This document shows positions 52,872 to 63,381 of a stretch of 64,000 nt of DNA, piece by piece (the stretch's first letter is position 1; each line of letters opens with the position of its first letter). The notes beneath the pieces are model-generated. The model saw only the letters and a program-made list of their open reading frames with translations, searched no databases and was not told where the DNA came from. Origin of the DNA: Dyella nitratireducens (GTDB lineage Bacteria; Pseudomonadota; Gammaproteobacteria; Xanthomonadales; Rhodanobacteraceae); assembly GCF_014642835.1 (NCBI RefSeq), contig NZ_BMJA01000001.1, positions 1,227,102 to 1,291,101 on the forward strand, in the 5' to 3' direction. The position numbers were made by a program, and so were the translations under genes.

Positions 52872-52879
52872 GAAATAGC

Positions 52880-53548
52880 TCAGACCGCCATGCGAGCGGG
52901 GAGTTCGGGAATCACGGGAGCGGCCGATTCAGCCTCGAAGCCGAACTGCCGGCAGAACTGACCGATCAGCACATCCTCGACGTCCGACAGCCGCGACGGA
53001 CCGCCCAAGTCTAGCACCTGTGTGACCGCCAGGCCCTTGTAACCGCAAGGATTAATGCGGTGGAACGGTTCCAGGTTCATGTTTACGTTGAAGGCCAGCC
53101 CATGGAAGCTGCAGCCGCGGCGCACGCGCAGGCCCAGGGCTGCCACCTTGGCGTCCGCCACATAGACCCCGGGTGCGCCTTCACGGCGTACGGCCTCGAT
53201 ATTCCAGTGCTCCAGGGTATCGATGATGGCCTGCTCGATCCGACTGACCAGCTCACGCACCCCTACCCCGGCACGGCGCAGGTCGATCAGCGGATAAGCC
53301 ACGATCTGGCCGGGGCCGTGATAGGTGACCTGTCCGCCACGGTCCACCGACACGACCGGAATCTCACCCGGTGCCAGGACGTGCTCCATCTTGCCGGCTT
53401 GTCCGAGCGTGAAGACGGGATCGTGCTCCAACACCCACAGCTCGTCAGTGGTATCGGCGGTGCGGTTGTCGGTGAAAGCGCTCATCGCCTGCCAGACCGG
53501 CGCGTAGGGTTGGCGGCCGAGACGGCGGATTTTTAACGGTAGGGACAT
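52880..53548 (-). CDS. lipB: Octanoyltransferase
   Basis: A 222-residue LipB. The acyl-enzyme Cys168 sits in [10 protein letters not shown] and the partner Lys134 in [22 protein letters not shown] is the family signature. It transfers octanoyl groups from acyl-ACP to lipoyl domains. Start at 53548 gives the standard length; upstream extensions fall in a repeat. Paired with lipA. Confidence 0.96.
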   Translation of the reverse strand: MSLPLKIRRLGRQPYAPVWQAMSAFTDNRTADTTDELWVLEHDPVFTLGQAGKMEHVLAPGEIPVVSVDRGGQVTYHGPGQIVAYPLIDLRRAGVGVRELVSRIEQAIIDTLEHWNIEAVRREGAPGVYVADAKVAALGLRVRRGCSFHGLAFNVNMNLEPFHRINPCGYKGLAVTQVLDLGGPSRLSDVEDVLIGQFCRQFGFEAESAAPVIPELPARMAV

Positions 53549-53709
53549 GGATCGTGGGGCCTGCGCGGGGATGGGGCCAATCTGTGGCCATCGGCAATGG
53601 CTTGCAAGTGACGGAAGTGGCGTCTGATCTTGCTGTGTTGCTGCAACATTCCTTGCAAGAGTGGCCCCCACCCTTCCCTCCCCCGGAGGGACGAGGGAAA
53701 AATCCGGAC

Positions 53710-54000
53710 TCACAGCGTATAGCGGATATCCGGATCGGCGCGCAGCGCGGTGTGCGCCAGGTCGTACTGCTCACGGGTTTCGCAGCGGAAGCTGACGGTG
53801 ACGGACAGGAAGTTGCCTTCGCGTGAATGGCGATGTTTCACCGTCTCGTGCAGCACGTGCAAACCGATGCCTTCCAGGATCTGCGGCACGCGGGCCTTCA
53901 GGTCCGCGCTGGCGTTGCCCATGGCGGTGATCTCGAACTCGCCGGGGAATTGGAATCCCTGGCCTTCTTGTTGCGCTTTGATGTCGCTCAGTTCTTTCAT
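53710..54000 (-). CDS. ybeD: DUF493 protein (YbeD-like)
   Basis: A 96-residue protein with the YbeD/DUF493 fold: [17 protein letters not shown], then [14 protein letters not shown] and a YTL end. YbeD is encoded between dacA and lipB in many gammaproteobacteria, as here. Function unresolved; it may bind lipoyl-related or regulatory partners. A half CTCCCTCCCC repeat lies between it and lipB. Confidence 0.92.
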   Translation of the reverse strand: MKELSDIKAQQEGQGFQFPGEFEITAMGNASADLKARVPQILEGIGLHVLHETVKHRHSREGNFLSVTVSFRCETREQYDLAHTALRADPDIRYTL

Positions 54001-54035
54001 GGGCGTTCTCCGAATGACTCCTCATCTCACCCGGC

Positions 54036-54116
54036 CGTCATTCCCGCGAAAGCGGGAATCCATTTTCGCCTTTTGCACTGGAGCAAAATGGATTCCCGCT
54101 TTCGCGGGAATGACGT
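54036..54116. repeat. REP pair, GTCATTCCCGCGAAAGCGGG family
   Basis: Inverted units like those at 8924-9008 around a 24-base spacer, between dacA and ybeD. Confidence 0.93.
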
Positions 54117-54160
54117 CCATGTGTTAGCGCCCTCCCGGCAAGGGCCGAGCGCGTCAATGC

Positions 54161-55390
54161 CTACTTCTTGCCGCTACCGTGAAACCAAAGCAGGATGCTG
54201 TCCCACAACCGCTTGAAGAAACCGCCCTGCGGCGCATCGTTGAGCGCAACCAGCGGCACATCCATGATGTTCTGGCCGTCTTGCGTGATGTGCAGCGTGC
54301 CGACCTGCTGGCCCTTCTTGTAAGGCGCAATCAGCGTGGACGGAATGTCCATCGTTGCTTTGAGTTTCTCGTAGTCGCCCGTTTTTACGGTGACCAACAC
54401 ATCCTGCATCACGCCCAGCGGCAGTTGATCTTCCTCGCCCTTCCACAGGCGCGGCGTGGACAGCGGCTTGTTGGCTTCGTAGAGCTTGTGTGTTTCGTAG
54501 AAACGGAAGCCGTAGTTGAGCAGCGCAATCGCGGCATCCGCACGTGACTTCTCGCTGCTGGAGCCCATCACGATCGCGATCATGCGTGCATCACCGCGCT
54601 TGGCCGACGCGGCCAGGCAGAAACCGGCCTCGGCGGTGTGGCCGGTCTTGATGCCGTCCACGCTCGGATCGCGCCATAGCAGGGTATTGCGGTTGCCCTG
54701 CTTGATGCCGTTCCAGGTGAATTCCTTGATCGCGGAGATGGCGTAGTCGTCCGGATAGTCGTGGATCAGCGCACGCGAAAGAATCGCGATGTCGTGCGCC
54801 GTGGAGTAGTGATCAGGAATCGGATAGCCGGAGGCGTTCGCGAAGTGCGAGTTCACCATGCCGAGTTGCTTGGCATAGGCGTTCATCAGGTTCGCGAACG
54901 TTTCTTCGGAACCGGCGGTGTGTTCGGCCAGCGCGATGGCCGAGTCGTTGCCGGACTGGATGATCATGCCGTACAGCAGATCCTTCAGCGGCACCTGGCT
55001 GTTGAGCTTGAGGAAGCTGGTCGAGCCGTCCGTGCCCGCACCACCCGCGCGCCACGCGTGTTCGCTGATCGACACCTGATCGGTAAGGTGGATCTTGCCG
55101 GAGGCAAGCTGTGCCGAGACCACGTAGTCGGTCATGATCTTGGTGATCGAGGCCGGTTCCACGCGTTCATCGGGATTCTTGGAGGCAAGGACCTGGCCGG
55201 TGGTGTAGTCCATCAGCACCCAGGCCTTCGCGTCGACATCCGGTGGCGGCGGTACTGGCACCGCCACGGCAGCTGGCGCGGGCGGCGGATTCGGTACGGG
55301 CTTGGGCGGAGTCTGTTGTGCAACGGCACTGACACCGAACACCAGTGCGGCAGCGGCAAGTATGTGCAGGGAACGGCGGAACGGATTCAT
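54161..55390 (-). CDS. dacA: D-alanyl-D-alanine carboxypeptidase (PBP5/6 type)
   Basis: A 409-residue penicillin-binding protein with signal peptide (1-24), Pro-rich linker, peptidase S11 domain with Ser81-x-x-Lys84 (SITK), Ser146-Gly-Asn148 and Lys248-Thr-Gly250, then a beta domain and a C-terminal amphipathic helix (FFKRLWDSILLWFHGSGKK) for membrane attachment. It trims the terminal D-Ala from peptidoglycan stems. Named by position and motifs; dacC is an equally valid label. Confidence 0.94.
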   Translation of the reverse strand: MNPFRRSLHILAAAALVFGVSAVAQQTPPKPVPNPPPAPAAVAVPVPPPPDVDAKAWVLMDYTTGQVLASKNPDERVEPASITKIMTDYVVSAQLASGKIHLTDQVSISEHAWRAGGAGTDGSTSFLKLNSQVPLKDLLYGMIIQSGNDSAIALAEHTAGSEETFANLMNAYAKQLGMVNSHFANASGYPIPDHYSTAHDIAILSRALIHDYPDDYAISAIKEFTWNGIKQGNRNTLLWRDPSVDGIKTGHTAEAGFCLAASAKRGDARMIAIVMGSSSEKSRADAAIALLNYGFRFYETHKLYEANKPLSTPRLWKGEEDQLPLGVMQDVLVTVKTGDYEKLKATMDIPSTLIAPYKKGQQVGTLHITQDGQNIMDVPLVALNDAPQGGFFKRLWDSILLWFHGSGKK

Positions 55391-55458
55391 TTTGGGCTTG
55401 CTTCCGATTTCTATGTGCTCGGCGCGCGTGGCGCCATGACTTCTTCGCAGGAAAAACG

Positions 55459-56376
55459 TCAGTCTACCGCGACCTGCGGCTGCGGCAGACCCATTTGCTC
55501 GATCTTGGCGCTCACCTGGTCGGCGCTATCCACGTCACTCAAGGGGCCTACGCGTACGCGATGCACGATCCGGCCGCCGATCGTCGCATCAGATACCTGC
55601 ACCGGCGCAAAATTCGCCACACGCAGCTGCGCGGCGACGCGTTCGGCGTTGGCGGGGTCGGAGAATGCGCCAACTTGCAGGTAAATACTGGGCGCATGTG
55701 CTGGCGTTGCGCTGACAAGTGGTGGCGGCGGCGCTTCCTCTTGCGGCGGTGCGGAGGGGTCGATGCCCTGCACTTCCACCAATCCGGTGCCCTTGGGCCA
55801 GATGCCGATCTTCACGGCTGCCGCGTAGGACAGGTCGATCACGCGGTCTTCGTGGAACGGGCCACGATCGTTGACACGCACGATCACGCTTTTGCCATTC
55901 TGCAGATTGGTCACCCGCGCGTAGCTCGGCAGCGGCAGCACTTTGCTCGCGGCGGTGAACTTGTACATGTCGTAATCCTCGAGGCTCGAGGTCTTGTAGC
56001 CATGGAACTTGCTGCCGTAGAACGAGGCGATACCGCGTTCGTCGTAGCCGCGCGCCGTCGACAGCACCGTGTAGGTGCGACCCAGCACGCTGTAAGGCGT
56101 CTTGTTGCCGTATAGCGAGCGCGGTTCGACCTTGGGCACGGGCTCCGGCAAGTTGCTCACGTCCGGTGGCGGGCCATCCGGAATGCTGTCACTGCTGTCC
56201 CGATAGCGGCTGCCCTGCGATTTGCTGGTGTCGTCGTAAACGCCGCCGGAGCTGCCACTCGAACTCGAACCGCCGCGCGATGACGCGTAAGAGGGACGCG
56301 TGCTGCGATGCCCGCCGCAGCCAGCTAGCACCAGAGTGATCGCGAGCAGCAGCGACAGGCGCCGGAGCGTCTTCAT
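55459..56376 (-). CDS. rlpA: RlpA-type lytic transglycosylase lipoprotein
   Basis: A 305-residue lipoprotein. The lipobox LVLAGC places the lipidated Cys at residue 20. A Ser/Gly-rich linker leads to the double-psi beta-barrel (about 105-195; GIASFYGSKFHG, VRVNDRGPFHEDRVIDLS) with the conserved Asp, and a C-terminal SPOR domain (about 230-305; IYLQVGAFSDPANAERVAAQ). It cleaves denuded glycan at division sites. Its start overlaps the mltB stop by ATGA. Confidence 0.94.
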   Translation of the reverse strand: MKTLRRLSLLLAITLVLAGCGGHRSTRPSYASSRGGSSSSGSSGGVYDDTSKSQGSRYRDSSDSIPDGPPPDVSNLPEPVPKVEPRSLYGNKTPYSVLGRTYTVLSTARGYDERGIASFYGSKFHGYKTSSLEDYDMYKFTAASKVLPLPSYARVTNLQNGKSVIVRVNDRGPFHEDRVIDLSYAAAVKIGIWPKGTGLVEVQGIDPSAPPQEEAPPPPLVSATPAHAPSIYLQVGAFSDPANAERVAAQLRVANFAPVQVSDATIGGRIVHRVRVGPLSDVDSADQVSAKIEQMGLPQPQVAVD

Positions 56377-57362
56377 CTAGGCGCGTTCTCCAGTGCGTGC
56401 ACCACTTCGATGATTGCCTGCGCCAGTTGGTTCACCGACATCGCATACATCACACTGCGGTTGTAGGTGGTGATCACCTGGAAATTCTTGAAGGTGAACC
56501 AGTATTCGGGACCATTCGCGCCCTGCAGCGTCTGCAAGCTGCTCGACGCGCCCGGATCGAGATGCTGCAGCGGCGCGTAGCCCCAGGCTTCGAGTTGTTC
56601 AATCGTCCATTGCGGCGAAGCGTCCTTCGGCGTCAGCACTCTCGCTGCCGCATCGGGCTGGGCGCGCGCTGCCACCGGACCACCGCTGACCCAGCCGTGC
56701 TTGACGAAGTAGTTGGCGACACTGCCGAAGATATCGGGCAATGAATTTTGCAGATCGATGCGGCCGTCACCATCTTCATCCACGGCGAAGTCGCGAATGC
56801 TGCTGGGCATGAACTGGCCCCAGCCTTGTGCGCCTGCATAGGAGCCGGTGAGCGTATCGACGGGACCGGCAAGTTGCGTATCCGGCAGCTCCAGCAGGGT
56901 CTTCAGCTCATTGCGAAAAAACGCTGCCCGCGGTGGGTAATACAGACCCAGTGTGACCAGCGCATCCAGCACCTTGTATTTGCCGGTGAGACGACCGTAG
57001 AACGTCTCCACACCGATGATCGCGACGATGTACTGCGGTTCGACACCGTACTTTTTGCCGATCTGTTCCAGCAGCGCCTGGTGGTCGAGATAGAACCGGA
57101 CGCCTGCATCAATGCGCGCGGGCGTAAGGAAAATCTGGCGGTATTCGCTCCAGGGCTTTGCCTCGGCCGGGCGGCTGATCGCATCGAGGATGCTTTGCTG
57201 GCGCTTCGCGCCATCGAGCAAAGCATTCAAGGCGGCCGGATCCTTGCCGGTATCTTTCGCGACTTCGGCAACCAGTTGCGCTTGGCCCGGATGTTCGGCC
57301 CATGCGCTGAATGGCGTCGCGAAAAACAGCGCTGCGAGTGCAAAAACGATTTTTCCCTTCAT
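56373..57362 (-). CDS. mltB: Membrane-bound lytic murein transglycosylase B
   Basis: A 329-residue MltB/SLT3 enzyme. Catalytic Glu119 lies in AIIGVETFYGR, and the YAGAQGWGQFMPSSIRDFAVD segment follows. The start at 57362 gives a clean signal peptide (MKGKIVFALAALFFATPFSA to WA). ATGs at 57383 and 57410 are in frame and would overlap or approach the rodA stop, so coupling is likely whichever is used. No lipobox, so probably soluble periplasmic rather than lipid-anchored. Confidence 0.93.
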   Translation of the reverse strand: MKGKIVFALAALFFATPFSAWAEHPGQAQLVAEVAKDTGKDPAALNALLDGAKRQQSILDAISRPAEAKPWSEYRQIFLTPARIDAGVRFYLDHQALLEQIGKKYGVEPQYIVAIIGVETFYGRLTGKYKVLDALVTLGLYYPPRAAFFRNELKTLLELPDTQLAGPVDTLTGSYAGAQGWGQFMPSSIRDFAVDEDGDGRIDLQNSLPDIFGSVANYFVKHGWVSGGPVAARAQPDAAARVLTPKDASPQWTIEQLEAWGYAPLQHLDPGASSSLQTLQGANGPEYWFTFKNFQVITTYNRSVMYAMSVNQLAQAIIEVVHALENAPR

Positions 57363-57402
57363 GTGGAGGAGCGTAACACGCATGTGCGTTTTTGACGGGT
57401 CA

Positions 57403-58521
57403 TCAGTCATGCACCTTGCGATTGGCATGAATCGACATCAGCACCCCAAAACCCACCAGCAACGACACCGCGGAGGTGCCGCCATAGCTGACCATCGGCA
57501 TCGGCACGCCCACCACCGGCAGCAAGCCCGACACCATGCCGCCATTGACGAACACGTAAACAAAGAAACTCATGCCGATCGCACCGGCAAGCAGGCGCGA
57601 GTACGTGTCCTTCGCTTCCATCGCGATCCACAGGCAACGACCGATGATGAAGGCGTAAAGCACCAGGATGGCGCAGACGCCGATCAGGCCGAATTCCTCG
57701 CAAAACACAGCGAAGATGAAGTCAGTGGTGTGTTCGGGCAGGAAGTCCAGGCGTGACTGTGTGCCTTGCTCAAAGCCTTTGCCGAAGATGCCGCCCGAAC
57801 CCACCGCGATCTGCGACTGGATGATGTGCCAGCCGTTGCCGAGCGGATCGGATTCCGGATTGAGCATGGTGAGGATACGGTCGCGCTGGTACTGGTGCAT
57901 GAAATGCCAGGCGATCGGCACCATGCCGGCAGCACCGGCCAGCAGCACACCGATGCGCCACCAGGCCATGCCGGAGAGGAACAACGCAAACGCTCCGGCT
58001 GCCGATACCAGCAACGCCGTGCCCAGATCCGGCTGCTTGGCGATCAGGCCGGCGGGAATGGCGATCATCCCACCCACGACAATGATGTCCGTCCAGCGCG
58101 GCGGCAATTGGCGCGGATGCAGATACCAGGCCACCATCATCGGCATGGTCAGCTTCATCAGCTCCGATGGCTGAAAGCGCATGATGCCCAGATTGAGCCA
58201 GCGATCCGCGCCGCGACCTTCGCCCAGCACCGCTACCACGACCAGCAACATCACGCTGCCGGCGTAGAGCCAGGGCGTCCAGTTACGCAGCATTGAAGGC
58301 GGAATGCGTGACATCAGCAGGATGAACACACCACCGAGCACAAAGCGCGCCGCCTGCCCGCCGACCAGGCCGAGATTGGCGTCGCCTGCGCTGTATAGCG
58401 TGACCAATCCAACGCTGCACAGCAGAAGCAAGGCGAATGCGAGCGGTAGATCGATGCGCGGGCGCGTCCATACGCGGCGCAGGAAGCGATGGAGGCGGAT
58501 ACGTAGGGTATCTATCGTCAT
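57403..58521 (-). CDS. rodA: Rod-shape SEDS peptidoglycan glycosyltransferase
   Basis: A 372-residue SEDS protein with about ten membrane helices. Landmarks: GRGADRWLNLGIMRFQPSE, KQPDLGTALL, LPEHTTDFIFAV and the FVNGGMVSGLLPVVGVPMP end. It polymerises lipid II with PBP2 for elongation. Its start overlaps the mrdA stop by ATGA (58518-58521). Confidence 0.96.
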   Translation of the reverse strand: MTIDTLRIRLHRFLRRVWTRPRIDLPLAFALLLLCSVGLVTLYSAGDANLGLVGGQAARFVLGGVFILLMSRIPPSMLRNWTPWLYAGSVMLLVVVAVLGEGRGADRWLNLGIMRFQPSELMKLTMPMMVAWYLHPRQLPPRWTDIIVVGGMIAIPAGLIAKQPDLGTALLVSAAGAFALFLSGMAWWRIGVLLAGAAGMVPIAWHFMHQYQRDRILTMLNPESDPLGNGWHIIQSQIAVGSGGIFGKGFEQGTQSRLDFLPEHTTDFIFAVFCEEFGLIGVCAILVLYAFIIGRCLWIAMEAKDTYSRLLAGAIGMSFFVYVFVNGGMVSGLLPVVGVPMPMVSYGGTSAVSLLVGFGVLMSIHANRKVHD

Positions 58522-60536
58522 TGCGTGTCGTCTCCCGCGCTGGAACTGTCGGGGGCAGGCACGTCGCCCTGCGGCGTGTCTTCGGGTGTCGGCGGCGTTT
58601 GCGTCGATGATGCCGGCGCCAGGGCAGACTCCTGCAGCGGCTGATGCGGCGGCACCGCGCCACCTTGTGCGGTCAGCCACGCATCGAGAATCTTGCGCGC
58701 AATCGGGCCAGCATCCTTGGCACCCCATGCACCCGCCTCCAACACTACCGCGACCGCAATGCGCGGATTCTCAGCGGGTGTGAAGGCTTCGAACCAGGCG
58801 CGATGGCGCGCGGCGAGATACGCCGTGTTCTTGTCCTCGTTATACGCGTCGGTCTTACGCGAGAAACGCTCAGCGGTACCGCTCTTGCCGGCAATGCGAT
58901 ACGGGAAGCCTTCACCGAGTTTCGTACCGAAGCCGGTCGACGTCGGATCGGTGCTGTAGATCACCAGCTGCATACCCTCATTTACCGCTTCCCAATCCTT
59001 CATGTTTTTGATTAGGGAGGGTCCGGTGGGTGGATTGAGCAACGGCGACGACGGCTTGCCGACATCCGCCGTCGACATCACCACGCGTGGCGCATAGGGC
59101 ATGCCACGGCCCGCAAACGTTGCCAAGGCGTGTGCCAGTTGCATGGCGGTAACCGACCAATAGCCCTGGCCGATGCCCGTGATCACCGTCTCACCCGGAT
59201 ACCAGTTGCGCTCCTTGGGTGAATGTTTGGCCTTCCATTCGCGCGACGGCAGGATGCCGGACACCTCGCCCGGAAGATCCACGCCACTGGGATGCCCAAA
59301 GCCGTAGCTGCCCATGAACTCGCTGATGCGGTCGATGCCGAGATCCAAGGCGAGTTTGTAGAAGTACGTATTGACCGATGCGTAGATCGCTTTGTAGAGA
59401 TTTGTCGTACCCACGCCGCCGCGCACGTCGTCGCGATAGCCTCGCGATTGACCCGGGATGTAGAACACACCGGTGGAAAGCACCGAGTCTTGCGGTGTGC
59501 GAATGCCGTATTCCAGGCCGGCCAAGCCCATGAACGGCTTCACCGTGGAACCGGGGGGGTACGCGCCCCTGAGCGCACGATTGAGCAACGGCTTGTCGGT
59601 TGCTGTCATCAACGTCTTGTAATCGGCCGAGCTGATGCCGTTGACGAACAAATTGGGATCGAATTCCGGCACGCTGACCATGGCCAGCACTTGACCGTTG
59701 CGCGGATCGATCGCCACCGCTGCACCCGGCCGACCTTCGAACGCATCTTGCGCCGCCTTCTGAATGCGCGCATCGATGCTCAGATAAAGATTCTTGCCCG
59801 GTACCGGCGGATCGGTTTTCAGCACGCGCTGGATGCGCCCGTCGGCGTTCACTTCATCCAGCTCGTAGCCGGGCGTGCCGTGCAGCATGTCCTCGTAGGA
59901 GCGCTCCACGCCGATGCGTCCGATGTGCGTGGTGCCTTTGTAGCGATCCTGATCGAGGTTTTGCAGATCGTCCGCGTCGATGCGGCTGACATAACCCACT
60001 ACATGCGCAAACAGCGGGCCCAGTGGGTAGTAACGCGTGAGGTAAGGCGCCACGTCCACACCGGGGAAGCGCCAGCGGTTCACGGCGAAGCGCGCGATGT
60101 CGTCCTCGGTCAGGCGCATCTTCAGCGGCACGCTGTCGAAGCGGCGCGATTGTTTGAGCTGCTTGCGGAAGGCGTCGAGATCATCCGGATCCAGCGGAAT
60201 CACTTTGCCGAGTTCCGCGAGCATCTGGTTCATGTTGGGCACCTTGTCAGGCACCACTTCGAGGCGGAAGGCCGGCACGTTATCGGCCAGCAGCACGCCG
60301 TTGCGGTCGTAGATCAGTCCGCGTGCGGGCGGAATGGCACGCGGCTTCACGCTGTTGTTGACCGAACGCAGCGCGAACTCGTCGTGATGCAGCACCTGCA
60401 GGAACACATAGCGCCCCACCAGCGCGCACAGACCGAGCAGGATCAGCGCAAAACCGGCAAAGGCGCGGCGGCGGAAGAGTTCACCCTCACCGCGCGTGTC
60501 CTTGTAGATACGCAGGCGTTTTGCACCGCGCTTCAT
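58518..60536 (-). CDS. mrdA: Penicillin-binding protein 2
   Basis: A 672-residue class B PBP with one N-terminal membrane helix (about 25-45), a dimerisation domain and the transpeptidase domain with Ser330-x-x-Lys333 (PPGSTVKP), an SVN-type motif and KSGTAE. The C-terminal tail (about 630-672) is long, disordered and Pro/Ala-rich. It crosslinks peptidoglycan in the elongasome with RodA. Confidence 0.96.
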   Translation of the reverse strand: MKRGAKRLRIYKDTRGEGELFRRRAFAGFALILLGLCALVGRYVFLQVLHHDEFALRSVNNSVKPRAIPPARGLIYDRNGVLLADNVPAFRLEVVPDKVPNMNQMLAELGKVIPLDPDDLDAFRKQLKQSRRFDSVPLKMRLTEDDIARFAVNRWRFPGVDVAPYLTRYYPLGPLFAHVVGYVSRIDADDLQNLDQDRYKGTTHIGRIGVERSYEDMLHGTPGYELDEVNADGRIQRVLKTDPPVPGKNLYLSIDARIQKAAQDAFEGRPGAAVAIDPRNGQVLAMVSVPEFDPNLFVNGISSADYKTLMTATDKPLLNRALRGAYPPGSTVKPFMGLAGLEYGIRTPQDSVLSTGVFYIPGQSRGYRDDVRGGVGTTNLYKAIYASVNTYFYKLALDLGIDRISEFMGSYGFGHPSGVDLPGEVSGILPSREWKAKHSPKERNWYPGETVITGIGQGYWSVTAMQLAHALATFAGRGMPYAPRVVMSTADVGKPSSPLLNPPTGPSLIKNMKDWEAVNEGMQLVIYSTDPTSTGFGTKLGEGFPYRIAGKSGTAERFSRKTDAYNEDKNTAYLAARHRAWFEAFTPAENPRIAVAVVLEAGAWGAKDAGPIARKILDAWLTAQGGAVPPHQPLQESALAPASSTQTPPTPEDTPQGDVPAPDSSSAGDDTQ

Positions 60537-61021
60537 TGCAGCCTCAACCGCATCCGCAGGTCATCGAGCAACAGGAACAGGAACGGCCACAGTGCCGCAC
60601 TGACAAACGGCGATGCCCACCATAGCGCCGGTGGCGTGGATTCGCCGGCAAACGCACGCACCACGAGCAACAGGAAGCGGTCGTTGACTAGCAACGCCAA
60701 GACCGCCAGCGTCTGCTGCCACATCGGGAAGAAGCGCAGGCGCGAACGAAAGCGCAAGGCGATGAACGCCAGTACGCACAAGCGCAAGGCCTGTTCGCCG
60801 AGCAGCACACCCGTCAGCAAATCCGAGCAGAGGCCGAAGATGAAAGCGAGACCCAGCGTGACGCGCTGTTCGCCTGATTCCAGCGCCCAGTACAGCAGCA
60901 CTAGCGCAGGCCAATAGGGCTTGAATGCTTCCAGCACATGCGGCAGCGGCACGAGCATGAGCATGAGCGCTGCTATCAGAGTGCCGACGAACCACCAGAA
61001 GGACAGTCGCTGGCGGCTCAT
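60533..61021 (-). CDS. mreD: Rod-shape protein MreD
   Basis: A 162-residue membrane protein with about five helices and the MreD-like GLCSDLLTGVLLGEQALRL loop. It links MreC to the RodA-PBP2 core. It overlaps both neighbours by ATGA, so the three genes are tightly coupled. Confidence 0.93.
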   Translation of the reverse strand: MSRQRLSFWWFVGTLIAALMLMLVPLPHVLEAFKPYWPALVLLYWALESGEQRVTLGLAFIFGLCSDLLTGVLLGEQALRLCVLAFIALRFRSRLRFFPMWQQTLAVLALLVNDRFLLLVVRAFAGESTPPALWWASPFVSAALWPFLFLLLDDLRMRLRLQ

Positions 61022-62022
61022 GTGGACGGCGTCCCTGCAGGTTGTGCGACGGTGGCCGGCTTGGCGGGTGACGCTGGCGTGGTGGGCGTTGCGCGCGGCA
61101 GTGCCGCGGTAGACGCCGGTGCGGGTGCCTCGCTGGCGGGAGGGCCGGCCGGCGTGACAGGTGGCGGCGGGCCAGCCGGCTCGGGCAAATCGTGCAGCAC
61201 CAGCACTTCATCAGCACGATCCAGGTCGGCAGTCGGCTCCGCGTGCGCTTCCAGGAACATGCCGGTGGCCGATGGCCCTACGCTGATGACCTCGCCCACC
61301 GGGAAGCCCTGCGGAAAACGCCCGCCGAGGCCGGAGGTGAGCAGCTTGTCGCCGGCCTGCACATCGGCCGCCATCGGTATGTTCGGCAGGCTGAGCTGCT
61401 GACCATTGCGCGAACCGTAGGCAATGGTGCGCAAACCAGTACGCTGGATCATCACCGGTACGGCGTGATCCGGATCGGTCACCAGCATCACCTCGGCGGA
61501 GTTCGGCAGCACGTCCACGATCTGCCCGACCACGCCACGCGCATCGATCACCGGCTGGCCGGCCTTGATGCCGTCGCGTGCGCCCAGGTTGATCATCATG
61601 CGATGCCGGTAAGCTCCCATGTCCACGCCGATGACGCGCGCCATTTGCACATGCAGTTCCAGACTGTGCTGGGTATCGAGCAGTTCCTTCAGGCGCTGGT
61701 TCTGCTCGGCCACCGCCGCCATACGGTTGAGCTTGGCGTTGGCCAGCAGCAGGTCTTCGCGCAGACGCTGATTCTGTTCGGTAAGCAGGCGGCGGTCGGC
61801 GAAAGCCACGCCCAGCGCATGGAAGCCGTCGGCCGGCAGGCTCGCCAGCCGGTATACGGGCTCGACCACGATCGACGTGGCATAGCGCAGGCGCCACAGC
61901 CAGCCGTTGCGATGGTCGAGCACCATCAACACCATCGCCAGGGCGAGATAGAAGATCAGCCGCAGGGTTCCGGCGGCGGTACCGGCGAACAGGGGCGAGG
62001 ACTCCTCGCGCGCTAGCGGCAT
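61018..62022 (-). CDS. mreC: Rod-shape protein MreC
   Basis: A 334-residue protein with one membrane helix (about 20-40), a coiled coil (about 70-115; LREDLLLANAKLNRMAAV) and the beta-rich MreC domain with INLGARDGIKAGQPVID and LLTSGLGGRFPQGFPVG. The C-terminal 60 residues are Pro/Ala-rich and disordered, longer than in E. coli. Start at 62022 lies 20 bases after the mreB stop. Confidence 0.94.
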   Translation of the reverse strand: MPLAREESSPLFAGTAAGTLRLIFYLALAMVLMVLDHRNGWLWRLRYATSIVVEPVYRLASLPADGFHALGVAFADRRLLTEQNQRLREDLLLANAKLNRMAAVAEQNQRLKELLDTQHSLELHVQMARVIGVDMGAYRHRMMINLGARDGIKAGQPVIDARGVVGQIVDVLPNSAEVMLVTDPDHAVPVMIQRTGLRTIAYGSRNGQQLSLPNIPMAADVQAGDKLLTSGLGGRFPQGFPVGEVISVGPSATGMFLEAHAEPTADLDRADEVLVLHDLPEPAGPPPPVTPAGPPASEAPAPASTAALPRATPTTPASPAKPATVAQPAGTPST

Positions 62023-62042
62023 GGCCAGGCCCCCGGAATGGT

Positions 62043-63113
<1,071 letters not shown>

Positions 63114-63381
63114 CTAAAAAGTAAGCGCGCCAGTCTAGTCAGCAAACCCCTTGTCCGCAAGGACATAGGTGTTAAGAAAACGGTCTTTTTAAGGGCAAGA
63201 ATGAGGAAATCGCCGTGCATGACGCCAATGAGCCATGCCACTGGACAAGGGGCGAGGGACGCATGGCAAAAGAGCTGGTTCGGAATCGGCGCCATCCCTG
63301 CGTCAATCGCCCCACTACTCGCCCATCACCCTTATTCCCTCTACGATATGGCGTTTGCCTCCATCGGAAGCCCATCGCGCC